Assembly (NCBI GenBank): GCA_012798745.1
Contig: JAAZMQ010000163.1
Location: 1 to 6,180 of the forward strand
DNA: 6,180 nt
Direction of reading: 5' to 3'
DNA from: Bacteroidales bacterium
GTDB taxonomy: Bacteria; Bacteroidota; Bacteroidia; Bacteroidales; Dysgonomonadaceae
The position numbers and the translations under genes were made by a program. Under the pieces are notes generated by a model. The model made no database searches. It was not told the origin of the DNA and saw nothing but the letters and a program-made list of their open reading frames with translations. This document shows positions 1 through 6,180 of this stretch, piece after piece. Each line of letters opens with the position of its first letter. Within the stretch, counting starts at the first letter, position 1.

Positions 1-1
1 T

Positions 2-3000
2 ACCCAGCCAGAAACCATTAATTACAGAACATATAAGCCTGAAATGGGTGGGCTTTTCTGCGAACGTATTTTTGGTCCTGTAAAAGACTATGAATGTCAT
101 TGCGGTAAATACAAAAGAATACGTTACAAAGGGATTGTCTGCGACCGATGCGGCGTTGAGGTAACCGAAAAGAAAGTACGAAGAGAGCGTACCGGCCACA
201 TCCGGTTGGTTGTGCCCGTAGCTCATATCTGGTATTTCAGAACATTGCCCAACAAAATAGGTTATCTGTTGGGAATCTCAACGAAAAAACTCGATTCCAT
301 TATCTACTACGAAAGATATGTGGTTATCCAACCCGGCGCTTTGGGAGACAAAGTAGAAGAAAACGACCTCCTTACTGAGGATGAATACCTGGAATTGTTG
401 GATTCTTTGCCAAAAGAAAATCAACAATTGGAAGATTCGGATCCCGACAAATTTATTGCAAAAATGGGAGCTGAAGCTGTACTGGATCTTCTAGAGCGCA
501 TCAATCTTGACAAACTGGCAAACCAGTTGCGTCACCGCGCCAGCACAGATACATCACAGCAACGAAAAAACGAAGCTCTCAAAAGGCTCCAGGTGGTTGA
601 AGCTTTTAGAAGCTCAAGGCATATCAATAAGCCCGAATGGATGATCATGAAAGTGATCCCTGTTATTCCACCCGAACTCCGTCCGTTAGTACCACTGGAT
701 GGGGGACGCTTTGCAACTTCCGATTTGAATGACCTTTATCGCCGGGTAATTATCCGAAATAATCGACTGAAAAGACTCATCGATATCAAAGCTCCCGAAG
801 TGATTCTTCGGAACGAAAAACGGATGCTTCAGGAAGCAGTTGATTCGCTTTTCGACAATTCACGAAAATCCAGTGCAATTAAAACGGAATCGAACCGACC
901 ATTAAAATCGCTTTCCGACAGTCTGAAGGGAAAACAAGGACGTTTCCGTCAGAACTTATTGGGTAAACGTGTAGATTATTCTGCTCGTTCGGTTATTGTG
1001 GTTGGCCCCGAACTAAAAATGCACGAATGCGGTTTGCCGAAAGACATGGCAGCCGAACTGTATAAACCGTTCATTATCCGTAAACTTATCGAAAGAGGTA
1101 TCGTTAAGACTGTAAAATCTGCGAAAAAGATTGTCGATCGCAAAGAACCTGTTGTTTACGATATTCTGGAATATGTGATGAAAGGACACCCGGTACTCCT
1201 AAACCGTGCTCCAACATTGCACCGATTGGGTATTCAGGCGTTCCAGCCAAAACTTATCGAAGGAAAGGCTATTCAACTCCATCCATTAGCTTGTACTGCA
1301 TTTAATGCCGACTTCGATGGTGACCAAATGGCCGTTCATCTCCCGTTGGGTAACGAAGCCATATTGGAATCTCAGCTTCTGATGCTCTCATCGCATAACA
1401 TCCTAAACCCGGCTAATGGAGCACCTATCACTATCCCATCTCAAGACATGGTCCTTGGATTGTATTATATTACCAAAATTCGTCCGGGAGCAAAAGGTGA
1501 AGGGATGATTTTTTATGGTGAAGAAGAGGCTATTATTGCTTACAATGAAGGGAAAGTAGATATCCATGCATTAGTAAAAGTTGTCGTTGACGATATAGAT
1601 GAAGATGGAAATCCAATCCGAAAGATGCACGAAACAACGGTAGGACGTGTAATCACAAACGAATGCATTCCAAAAGAAGTAGGTTATATTAATGAGCTCC
1701 TTTCAAAGAAATCGCTTCGCGATATTATCGGCAAAGTAATGAAAAAATGCGGTATAGCCCGCACAGCTCAATATTTGGATGATATCAAAGATCTCGGTTA
1801 TAAAATGGCGTTTAAGGGCGGCCTTTCATTCAATCTGGAAGACATTATTATTCCGCCTGAAAAAGAGGAACTCATCCGTGAAGGTTATGCACAAGTTGAT
1901 CAGATTCTGGAAAACTATAACATGGGATTCATAACCTATAACGAACGATACAACCAAATAATAGATACATGGACCCATATTAATTCCAAGTTATCCAATA
2001 TTCTGATGAAAAGATTGTCAGAAGACGATCAAGGATTCAATTCGGTTTATATGATGTTGGATTCCGGCGCACGCGGTTCACGTGAACAAATTCGGCAGTT
2101 ATCTGGTATGCGCGGACTGATGGCCAAACCACAAAAAAGTGGTGCTGAAAGTGCTCAAATCATTGAAAACCCTATTCTTGCAAACTTTAAAGAAGGATTA
2201 TCGGTACTTGAATACTTTATTTCTACTCACGGGGCACGTAAAGGACTCGCCGACACGGCTCTTAAAACAGCCGACGCAGGCTACCTTACCCGCCGTTTAG
2301 TTGACGTGGCGCAAGATGTAATTGTAACAGAAGAAGACTGTGGAACACTCCGAGGACTAGTTGCCACAGAGCTAAAAAACAACGATGAAGTCGTAGCTTC
2401 TCTCTATGAACGCATATTGGGACGCATTTCTGTTCATGATGTACAACATCCTTTTACAGGGGAAATTCTGGTTCGTTCGGGAGAAGAAATAACCGAAGAA
2501 ATTGCAAAAAAAATTGAAGAATCGCCCATCGAACAAGTAGAAATCCGTTCCGTTCTCACATGTGAAGCGCGACGTGGTGTTTGTACAAAATGCTACGGAC
2601 GCAACCTCGCTAGCGGTCGCCTGGTAGAAAAAGGTGAAGCTGTCGGAGTCATCGCTGCACAATCTATCGGCGAACCAGGAACTCAGCTTACTCTTCGAAC
2701 TTTCCACGTAGGAGGTATTGCTTCAAATATAGCGGCCGAAAGTAATATTGTTGCCAAATATGACGGAATACTGGAGTTTGACGAACTTCGAGTAGTCGAT
2801 CCGCAAGAAACAAATGCTGAAGGCAAACCTTACAAAATAGTAGTAAGCCGTCTAGTAGAGATGCGTATTGTGGATCCGAACACGAAAATCGTATTGCTCT
2901 CACACAATGTACCTTATGGAGCAAAGTTATATTATGTTGAAGGGGACAAAGTACAGAAAGGTGACCTCATTTGCGAATGGGACCCATTTAATGCCGTTAT

Positions 3001-4195
3001 TATTTCAGAAGTGAGCGGAAAAATTCATTTCGAAAATTTTATCGAAAATGTTACCTATAAAGTAGAATCAGATGAGCAAACCGGATTAAAAGAAAAAGTG
3101 ATCATTGAATCACGCGATAAAACAAAAACTCCATCAGCTTACATTGTAAACGAAAATGGAGATATTATACGCACATATACCCTGCCCTTGGGCGCTCATA
3201 TTGTTAAAAATGAAAACGACGATATTAAAGCGGGCGATATTATAGCAAAGATACCACGAGCTATAGGTAAAACTGGGGATATCACAGGAGGATTACCTCG
3301 TGTAACACAACTTTTTGAAGCACGTAATCCTTCGAATGCTGCTATCGTTTCTGAAATTGACGGTGAAGTGTCATTTGGAAAAATTAAACGAGGGAATCAA
3401 GAAATTTTTGTTACCTCCAAAACAGGAGAAGTTAAAAAGTACCTTGTCCCTCTTTCCAAGCAGATACTTGTTCAGGAAAATGATTTTGTTCGTGCAGGAA
3501 TGCCCTTATCTGACGGAGTTATTACTCCTGCAGATATTCTGGCTATTAAAGGACCTACCGCTGTCCAAGAATATATCGTGAACGAAATTCAAGACGTCTA
3601 TCGTTTACAAGGTGTGAAAATCAATGATAAACATTTCGAGGTTATTGTACGTCAAATGATGCGCAAAGTTGAAATTGTTGATCCGGGTGATACACGATTT
3701 TTGGAAAAGCAATTGGTCGACAAGAACGAATTAATGGAAGAAAATGATCGCATTTGGGGTAAAAAAGTAATTGTTGATCCGGGTGATTCTCAAATATTTG
3801 AGTCGGGACAAATTGTAACAGCCCGCAAACTTCGCGATGAAAACAGTTCGTTGAAACGCCGTGACCTAAAACCTGTAAAAGCAAGGGATGCAATTCCCGC
3901 AACTGCAAATCAGGTCTTACAAGGGATTACACGTGCAGCATTGCAAACCAACAGCTTTATGTCTGCAGCATCGTTCCAGGAAACCACTAAAGTGCTCAGT
4001 GAGGCAGCAATAAATGGAAAAGTAGACACCTTGGAAGGATTGAAAGAAAATGTTATATGCGGTCACCGTATCCCTGCAGGAACCGGTCAGCGTGAATTCG
4101 AAAAGATTATCGTTGGCTCAAAAGAAGATTTTGAAAAAATGAATGTATCTACACATTCTCGTACCTTTGAAAAGGTAACAAAAGAAGAAGAATAA
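2..4195 (+). CDS. rpoC: DNA-directed RNA polymerase subunit beta' (RpoC), 5'-truncated by the window edge
   Basis: This is the largest catalytic subunit of RNA polymerase, which with beta forms the active-site cleft for transcription. 1397 residues are visible in a frame open from base 2 to the TAA at 4193-4195. The ATG at 44 is internal: the codons before it (TQPETINYRTYKPE) are conserved RpoC sequence, so the true start is upstream, about 38 residues away by comparison with E. coli. Visible-residue landmarks in order: N-terminal zinc site Cys32, 34, 47, 50; switch/clamp region KGKQGRFRQNLLGKRVDYSA from 309; catalytic Mg-binding NADFDGDQM at 435-443; bridge helix about 732-771; second zinc site Cys780, 854, 861, 864 with the same spacing as E. 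coli (74, 7, 3); trigger-loop first helix 882-905; trigger-loop second helix from about 1092; conserved C-terminal block SFMSAASFQETTKVLSEAA. The trigger loop is split by about 186 residues, matching the SI3 insertion of Gram-negative polymerases. All catalytic residues are intact. rpoB is expected just upstream, outside the window. A terminator follows 15 bases after the stop. Confidence 0.99.
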   Translation, partial: TQPETINYRTYKPEMGGLFCERIFGPVKDYECHCGKYKRIRYKGIVCDRCGVEVTEKKVRRERTGHIRLVVPVAHIWYFRTLPNKIGYLLGISTKKLDSIIYYERYVVIQPGALGDKVEENDLLTEDEYLELLDSLPKENQQLEDSDPDKFIAKMGAEAVLDLLERINLDKLANQLRHRASTDTSQQRKNEALKRLQVVEAFRSSRHINKPEWMIMKVIPVIPPELRPLVPLDGGRFATSDLNDLYRRVIIRNNRLKRLIDIKAPEVILRNEKRMLQEAVDSLFDNSRKSSAIKTESNRPLKSLSDSLKGKQGRFRQNLLGKRVDYSARSVIVVGPELKMHECGLPKDMAAELYKPFIIRKLIERGIVKTVKSAKKIVDRKEPVVYDILEYVMKGHPVLLNRAPTLHRLGIQAFQPKLIEGKAIQLHPLACTAFNADFDGDQMAVHLPLGNEAILESQLLMLSSHNILNPANGAPITIPSQDMVLGLYYITKIRPGAKGEGMIFYGEEEAIIAYNEGKVDIHALVKVVVDDIDEDGNPIRKMHETTVGRVITNECIPKEVGYINELLSKKSLRDIIGKVMKKCGIARTAQYLDDIKDLGYKMAFKGGLSFNLEDIIIPPEKEELIREGYAQVDQILENYNMGFITYNERYNQIIDTWTHINSKLSNILMKRLSEDDQGFNSVYMMLDSGARGSREQIRQLSGMRGLMAKPQKSGAESAQIIENPILANFKEGLSVLEYFISTHGARKGLADTALKTADAGYLTRRLVDVAQDVIVTEEDCGTLRGLVATELKNNDEVVASLYERILGRISVHDVQHPFTGEILVRSGEEITEEIAKKIEESPIEQVEIRSVLTCEARRGVCTKCYGRNLASGRLVEKGEAVGVIAAQSIGEPGTQLTLRTFHVGGIASNIAAESNIVAKYDGILEFDELRVVDPQETNAEGKPYKIVVSRLVEMRIVDPNTKIVLLSHNVPYGAKLYYVEGDKVQKGDLICEWDPFNAVIISEVSGKIHFENFIENVTYKVESDEQTGLKEKVIIESRDKTKTPSAYIVNENGDIIRTYTLPLGAHIVKNENDDIKAGDIIAKIPRAIGKTGDITGGLPRVTQLFEARNPSNAAIVSEIDGEVSFGKIKRGNQEIFVTSKTGEVKKYLVPLSKQILVQENDFVRAGMPLSDGVITPADILAIKGPTAVQEYIVNEIQDVYRLQGVKINDKHFEVIVRQMMRKVEIVDPGDTRFLEKQLVDKNELMEENDRIWGKKVIVDPGDSQIFESGQIVTARKLRDENSSLKRRDLKPVKARDAIPATANQVLQGITRAALQTNSFMSAASFQETTKVLSEAAINGKVDTLEGLKENVICGHRIPAGTGQREFEKIIVGSKEDFEKMNVSTHSRTFEKVTKEEE
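3673..3787 (+). repeat. Short in-frame direct repeat within rpoC (two 19-base copies)
   Basis: The 19 bases AATTGTTGATCCGGGTGAT occur at 3673-3691 and again, identically, at 3769-3787, a spacing of 96 bases or exactly 32 codons. Both copies are read in frame as IVDPGD, at visible residues 1225-1230 and 1257-1262. The two flanking segments are also loosely alike (DTRFLE after the first copy, DSQIFE after the second), which suggests a small structural repeat in the C-terminal part of beta'. Only the short core is identical in DNA, so this is either an old duplication with local gene conversion or chance convergence on the same codons. Confidence 0.7.
4162..4177 (+). promoter_or_regulatory. Candidate operator palindrome overlapping a Bacteroidota-type -7 element, upstream of mntP
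   Basis: TACCTTT at 4162-4168 and AAAGGTA at 4171-4177 form a perfect palindrome with a 2-base centre. The left half with the next base reads TACCTTTG, an exact match to the Bacteroidota -7 consensus TAnnTTTG. It lies inside the last codons of rpoC, about 70 bases before the mntP start. A TTTG at 4130-4133 is the nearest -33-like element, but the 28-base spacing is longer than the usual 19-21, so the promoter match is incomplete. A regulator dimer bound here would cover the -7 box. Palindromes of this size occur by chance a few times in 6 kb, and the bases also encode RpoC residues, so this is suggestive only. Confidence 0.25.
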
Positions 4196-4210
4196 ATCTC
4201 TATTCATGTT

Positions 4211-4240
4211 AAAAGCTACTCGTATTGAGTAGCTTTTTTT
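4211..4240 (+). terminator. Rho-independent terminator of rpoC
   Basis: AAAAGCTACTC at 4211-4221 pairs perfectly with GAGTAGCTTTT at 4227-4237, giving an 11-bp stem with a 5-base loop (GTATT), followed by a T-run that continues to 4240. It starts 15 bases after the rpoC stop codon, so it should end the rpoBC transcript. It is unusually close to the next gene: the mntP ATG begins 7 bases after the last T. On the opposite strand the stem is followed by only four T, so it should act mainly in the rightward direction. Confidence 0.9.
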
Positions 4241-4247
4241 AATTATT

Positions 4248-4817
4248 ATGGACACTTGCTCGATAATTATCATCGGAATTGGTTTAGCAATGGATTGTTT
4301 TGCCGTCTCGGTAAGCAAAGGCGTATGTGTAAAAAAATTACATATCATCCCTACATTGGTAATGGCTTTTCTATTTGGCTTTTTTCAAGCAGCAATGCCC
4401 CTCATAGGTTATTGTACAGGACTGAATTTTATGGAAATCATAAAAAAAAGCGATCACTGGATAGCCTTTGGCATGTTGGCACTCATTGGGGGAAAAATGC
4501 TTTTCGAAGGAATTAAAAAACAGAATACAAAATGCCAACCCGAAATAAATCCGTTTAGTTTTTTAAAGCTTATTTCATTGGCGTTAGCTACCAGTATTGA
4601 TGCACTGGCAACAGGTATTATATTTGTTCCCTATCCACAGGTCATCTGGAAAAGTGTGGCAATAATCGGTTTGATTAGCTTTATATTTTCCATCTCAGGA
4701 ATGATAATAGGGATTCGCTTAGGAAAAGATCTTCATTTGAAGGTAGAAATTCTGGGAGGTCTCATTTTAATCGGCATTGGACTTAAGATTTTACTTGAAC
4801 ATTCTTTAGCCATTTGA
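4248..4817 (+). CDS. mntP: Manganese efflux pump MntP (YebN family)
   Basis: This inner-membrane protein is predicted to export Mn(II) and protect the cell from manganese excess. Its 189 residues match the family's usual length (E. coli MntP has 188). Six hydrophobic helices lie at roughly 4-21, 36-58, 70-88, 105-125, 132-155 and 166-184. The two internally related family motifs are present: GLAMDCFAVSVSKG at 12-25 and ALATSIDALATG at 112-123, placing conserved acidic residues at Asp16 and Asp118. HWIAF (70-74), GGKMLFEG (81-88) and EILGGLILIGIG (167-178) are also typical. The start at 4248 puts the MD motif at residues 15-16 as in E. coli; the next ATG, at 4290, would remove helix 1. No Shine-Dalgarno is visible (AT-only upstream), and the rpoC terminator ends 7 bases before the ATG. 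The Mn-sensing yybP-ykoY riboswitch found before E. coli mntP cannot fit in this 52-base gap. TAGCTTTT at 4230-4237 is a near match to a -7 element that would give an almost leaderless message. The function is inferred from the family. Confidence 0.95.
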   Translation: MDTCSIIIIGIGLAMDCFAVSVSKGVCVKKLHIIPTLVMAFLFGFFQAAMPLIGYCTGLNFMEIIKKSDHWIAFGMLALIGGKMLFEGIKKQNTKCQPEINPFSFLKLISLALATSIDALATGIIFVPYPQVIWKSVAIIGLISFIFSISGMIIGIRLGKDLHLKVEILGGLILIGIGLKILLEHSLAI

Positions 4818-4828
4818 TCCCTAAAGAA
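4802..4828 (+). repeat. Weak hairpin straddling the mntP stop codon
   Basis: TTCTTTAG at 4802-4809 pairs perfectly with CTAAAGAA at 4821-4828 around an 11-base loop that contains the mntP TGA stop (4815-4817). The stem has only two G-C pairs and is followed by A-rich rather than T-rich sequence on the plus strand, so it is not a convincing intrinsic terminator. It could be a minor 3'-end structure of the mntP message or chance in AT-rich DNA. Confidence 0.3.
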
Positions 4829-4919
4829 ATAAAAGTAAAGTCACGACACAAATATCTCACCCTCTCCATTAAAACTTTAAGAAACAGAATGGTTTGTTTT
4901 AGAGGTATCGATAAGGCGA
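4818..4919. other. Intergenic gap between convergent mntP and YitT-family genes
   Basis: This 102-base AT-rich stretch separates two genes that read toward each other. It has no open frame worth calling and no canonical intrinsic terminator for either gene. The only larger structure is a broken inverted repeat: CCTCTCCATT at 4861-4870 pairs with AATGG at 4888-4892 plus AGAGG at 4901-4905, with an 8-base bulge (TTTGTTTT) and a 17-base loop. Neither strand has a T-run after it. Termination here may be Rho-dependent, or the two transcripts may overlap. Confidence 0.6.
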
Positions 4920-5792
4920 CTATTTTATTTCATCGAAACCTTTACCATAAACACCGATAACAGAAGCCTGACTGACAAAAGCATTATCGTCGATTGTTTT
5001 TACAAGACGAAAAATAGAATTGGACTCGCTTCGTTTTGCAATTACCAGTAACACTTTCTGTGGCTGTTTTGAATACCATCCAATACCATCAAGTACAGTA
5101 CATCCCCGATGAAGTTGTAAATTTATCTGAGTGGCTATCTCATCGTATTTCGAAGAAAAAATAAAAAATTGTACCGATTGACGTATACCGTTGAGTGCCC
5201 AATCTAGTGAAGTAGCCATTACAGCAATGATAATAATGCCATAAACGATTGTCTCTATACTATGAAAAATGAAATAAGAAGAAGATACGATAGCCAAATC
5301 GATCAACAACATGGTTCTTCCCGGCGTAATATTACGATATTTATTGATGATCATCACAACAATATCGGTTCCTCCTGTACTGCCGTTTACTGACAACACC
5401 AATCCTACACCCACTCCACACATAATTGCCCCAATTAATCCGGCAATAAGCGGTTCATTTGTCATAATGGGCTCCCAAGAAAAACCTTCGAACATTCCAA
5501 TGAAAAATGCCAAAGAAACAACCCCTATAATTGTTTTTATCAAAAACTCCGATCCAAGGATTCGAAACGAAATCAACAGAAGAATAGTATTTAAAATTAA
5601 AACCGAAGCGGAGACAGGAAAATTAAATGCATAATTCAATAATACTCCCACACCCGTAAGTCCACCGGTCACAAACTTATGAGGCATAATAAATTGGGTT
5701 ATACCCAGAGCATACATAAAAGTTCCCACAAAAATGGTGAAAAAATCTTTTACATAAAACTTTTTAGAAGTATATTGAAGCTGCTTTCCCAT
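4920..5792 (-). CDS. YitT family membrane protein with C-terminal DUF2179 domain
   Basis: A 290-residue integral membrane protein of the YitT family (named after B. subtilis YitT), whose substrate and role are not established. The N-terminal two-thirds is membrane-embedded, with hydrophobic segments at about 15-35, 41-60, 62-78, 83-101, 115-135, 160-176 and 180-196. Glycine-rich signatures of the family occur twice, in FVTGGLTGVG (40-49) and NGSTGGTD (136-143), consistent with an internal duplication. Residues from about 205 to 285 form the soluble DUF2179 domain, including the characteristic LHRGCTVLDGIGWYSK and the closing ASVIGVYGKGFDEIK; a ligand-sensing role for it has been suggested but is not proven. 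The TAG stop is at 4920-4922. The start is the ATG at 5790-5792, 6 bases after the leuS TGA, with no Shine-Dalgarno. That spacing makes translation from a shared leuS transcript very likely. The length is normal for the family and nothing appears broken. Confidence 0.93.
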   Translation of the reverse strand: MGKQLQYTSKKFYVKDFFTIFVGTFMYALGITQFIMPHKFVTGGLTGVGVLLNYAFNFPVSASVLILNTILLLISFRILGSEFLIKTIIGVVSLAFFIGMFEGFSWEPIMTNEPLIAGLIGAIMCGVGVGLVLSVNGSTGGTDIVVMIINKYRNITPGRTMLLIDLAIVSSSYFIFHSIETIVYGIIIIAVMATSLDWALNGIRQSVQFFIFSSKYDEIATQINLQLHRGCTVLDGIGWYSKQPQKVLLVIAKRSESNSIFRLVKTIDDNAFVSQASVIGVYGKGFDEIK

Positions 5793-5798
5793 ATCACA

Positions 5799-6180
5799 TC
5801 AGATAACGACATTTACGATTTTTCCGGGAACAATAATAATTTTGCGCGGCGCTTTGCCATTAAGCCATTTTTGAGAATTCGGGTGTCCCAAAACCGATTT
5901 TTCGATTTCTTCGCGAGGTGCATCTGCTCGAAAATCAAGCGTAAAACGCGTTTTTCCATTAAAAGAAATTGCATACGATAACACATCCTCTTTCAGATAC
6001 TCCTCGTTATATGTTGGCCATTGAGCATCAAAAATGGTAGTTTCATTACCCAATTTGTTCCACAATTCCTCAGAAATATGAGGCGCAAACGGAGAAAGAC
6101 AAATAGTTAGATCGGTTAAAATTGATCGCTTATTGCACTTCAAAGAAGTTAATTCGTTCACACAAATCATAAATGCAGAA
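5799..6180 (-). CDS. leuS: Leucyl-tRNA synthetase, C-terminal fragment (5' part beyond the window)
   Basis: This is the last 126 residues of cytoplasmic LeuRS, the class I synthetase that charges tRNA-Leu with leucine; the full enzyme is usually about 900 residues or more. The frame stays open to the right edge (SAF precedes the Met at 6168-6170), so that Met is internal and the gene continues outside. Visible are the end of the anticodon-binding helical domain, with AFMICVNELTSLK and the conserved LSPFAPHISEELWNKLG (about residues 28-44), and then the compact C-terminal domain ending SQKWLNGKAPRKIIIVPGKIVNVVI. The motifs and ending match Bacteroidota LeuRS as I recall them. The catalytic HIGH and KMSKS motifs and the editing domain would lie upstream, out of view. 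The TGA stop at 5799-5801 is followed 6 bases later by the YitT-family start on the same strand, so leuS is probably the promoter-proximal gene of that operon. Confidence 0.97.
   Translation of the reverse strand, partial: SAFMICVNELTSLKCNKRSILTDLTICLSPFAPHISEELWNKLGNETTIFDAQWPTYNEEYLKEDVLSYAISFNGKTRFTLDFRADAPREEIEKSVLGHPNSQKWLNGKAPRKIIIVPGKIVNVVI

Noticed and set aside
44..46. ATG that could be taken as the rpoC start
   Set aside because: The frame is open before it and encodes conserved RpoC residues (PETINYRTYKPE), so the gene continues upstream of the window.
2372..2924. Two minus-strand open frames inside rpoC (2372-2707 and 2688-2924)
   Set aside because: They lie wholly opposite the conserved zinc-site and trigger-loop region of rpoC, and their translations look like antisense shadow with no recognisable family.
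2717..3274. A foreign insertion in the rpoC trigger loop
   Set aside because: The extra 186 or so residues correspond in place and size to the normal SI3 domain of Gram-negative beta' subunits, so this is not a recent insertion or intein.
3315..3908. Open frames at 3315-3581 (+) and 3642-3908 (-) within rpoC
   Set aside because: Both are out-of-frame or antisense to intact, conserved RpoC sequence and show no domain of their own.
4196..4247. Manganese (yybP-ykoY) riboswitch before mntP
   Set aside because: The gap is only 52 bases and is mostly occupied by a simple terminator hairpin; the riboswitch's conserved loops are not present.
4118..4348. Minus-strand open frame across the rpoC-mntP junction
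   Set aside because: It runs through the terminator and antisense to both genes; its composition reflects AT-rich DNA and it matches no family I know.
4256..4516. Second-frame open frame inside mntP
   Set aside because: It overlaps mntP, whose frame carries all the family motifs; this frame shows none.
5311..5981. Plus-strand open frames opposite the YitT-family gene and leuS (5311-5634 and 5679-5981)
   Set aside because: They are antisense to well-supported genes and show no recognisable protein features.
6168..6170. ATG on the minus strand that could be read as the start of a 123-residue gene
   Set aside because: The sequence is the conserved C-terminal part of LeuRS and the frame continues to the window edge (SAF before this Met).

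Overview
The window looks like chromosomal housekeeping DNA from a member of Bacteroidota, most probably order Bacteroidales. The RpoC and LeuS fragments read almost like Bacteroides/Parabacteroides proteins as I remember them. Base composition is moderately AT-rich, and neither internal start codon (mntP, YitT family) has a Shine-Dalgarno sequence, which is typical of this phylum. I would not place it below order from this sequence alone.

Layout: (1) 2-4195 (+) is the 3' nine-tenths or more of rpoC, the RNA polymerase beta' subunit; only the first ~38 residues lie off the left edge. (2) 4196-4247 is a short gap holding a strong intrinsic terminator at 4211-4240. (3) 4248-4817 (+) is mntP, a small six-helix manganese exporter whose start codon lies 7 bases after the terminator's T-run. 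(4) 4818-4919 is a gap between convergent genes with only weak inverted repeats. (5) 4920-5792 (-) is a YitT-family membrane protein with a C-terminal DUF2179 domain. (6) 5799 to the right edge (-) is the C-terminal end of leuS, leucyl-tRNA synthetase. leuS and the YitT gene are 6 bases apart on the same strand and are almost certainly co-transcribed leftward, while rpoC and mntP read rightward.

Functionally, rpoC and leuS are core information-processing genes. mntP and the YitT gene are accessory membrane proteins beside them. No pathway links the four; the arrangement is two converging transcription units.

I found no mobile element, CRISPR array, RNA gene, toxin-antitoxin pair, defence system or other sign of an undescribed system. 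The most interesting spot is the rpoC-mntP junction. There a perfect 16-base palindrome overlaps a match to the Bacteroidota -7 promoter element at the very end of rpoC, and a terminator hairpin sits almost on the mntP start codon. Together they suggest, without proving, that mntP expression may be controlled at this site.
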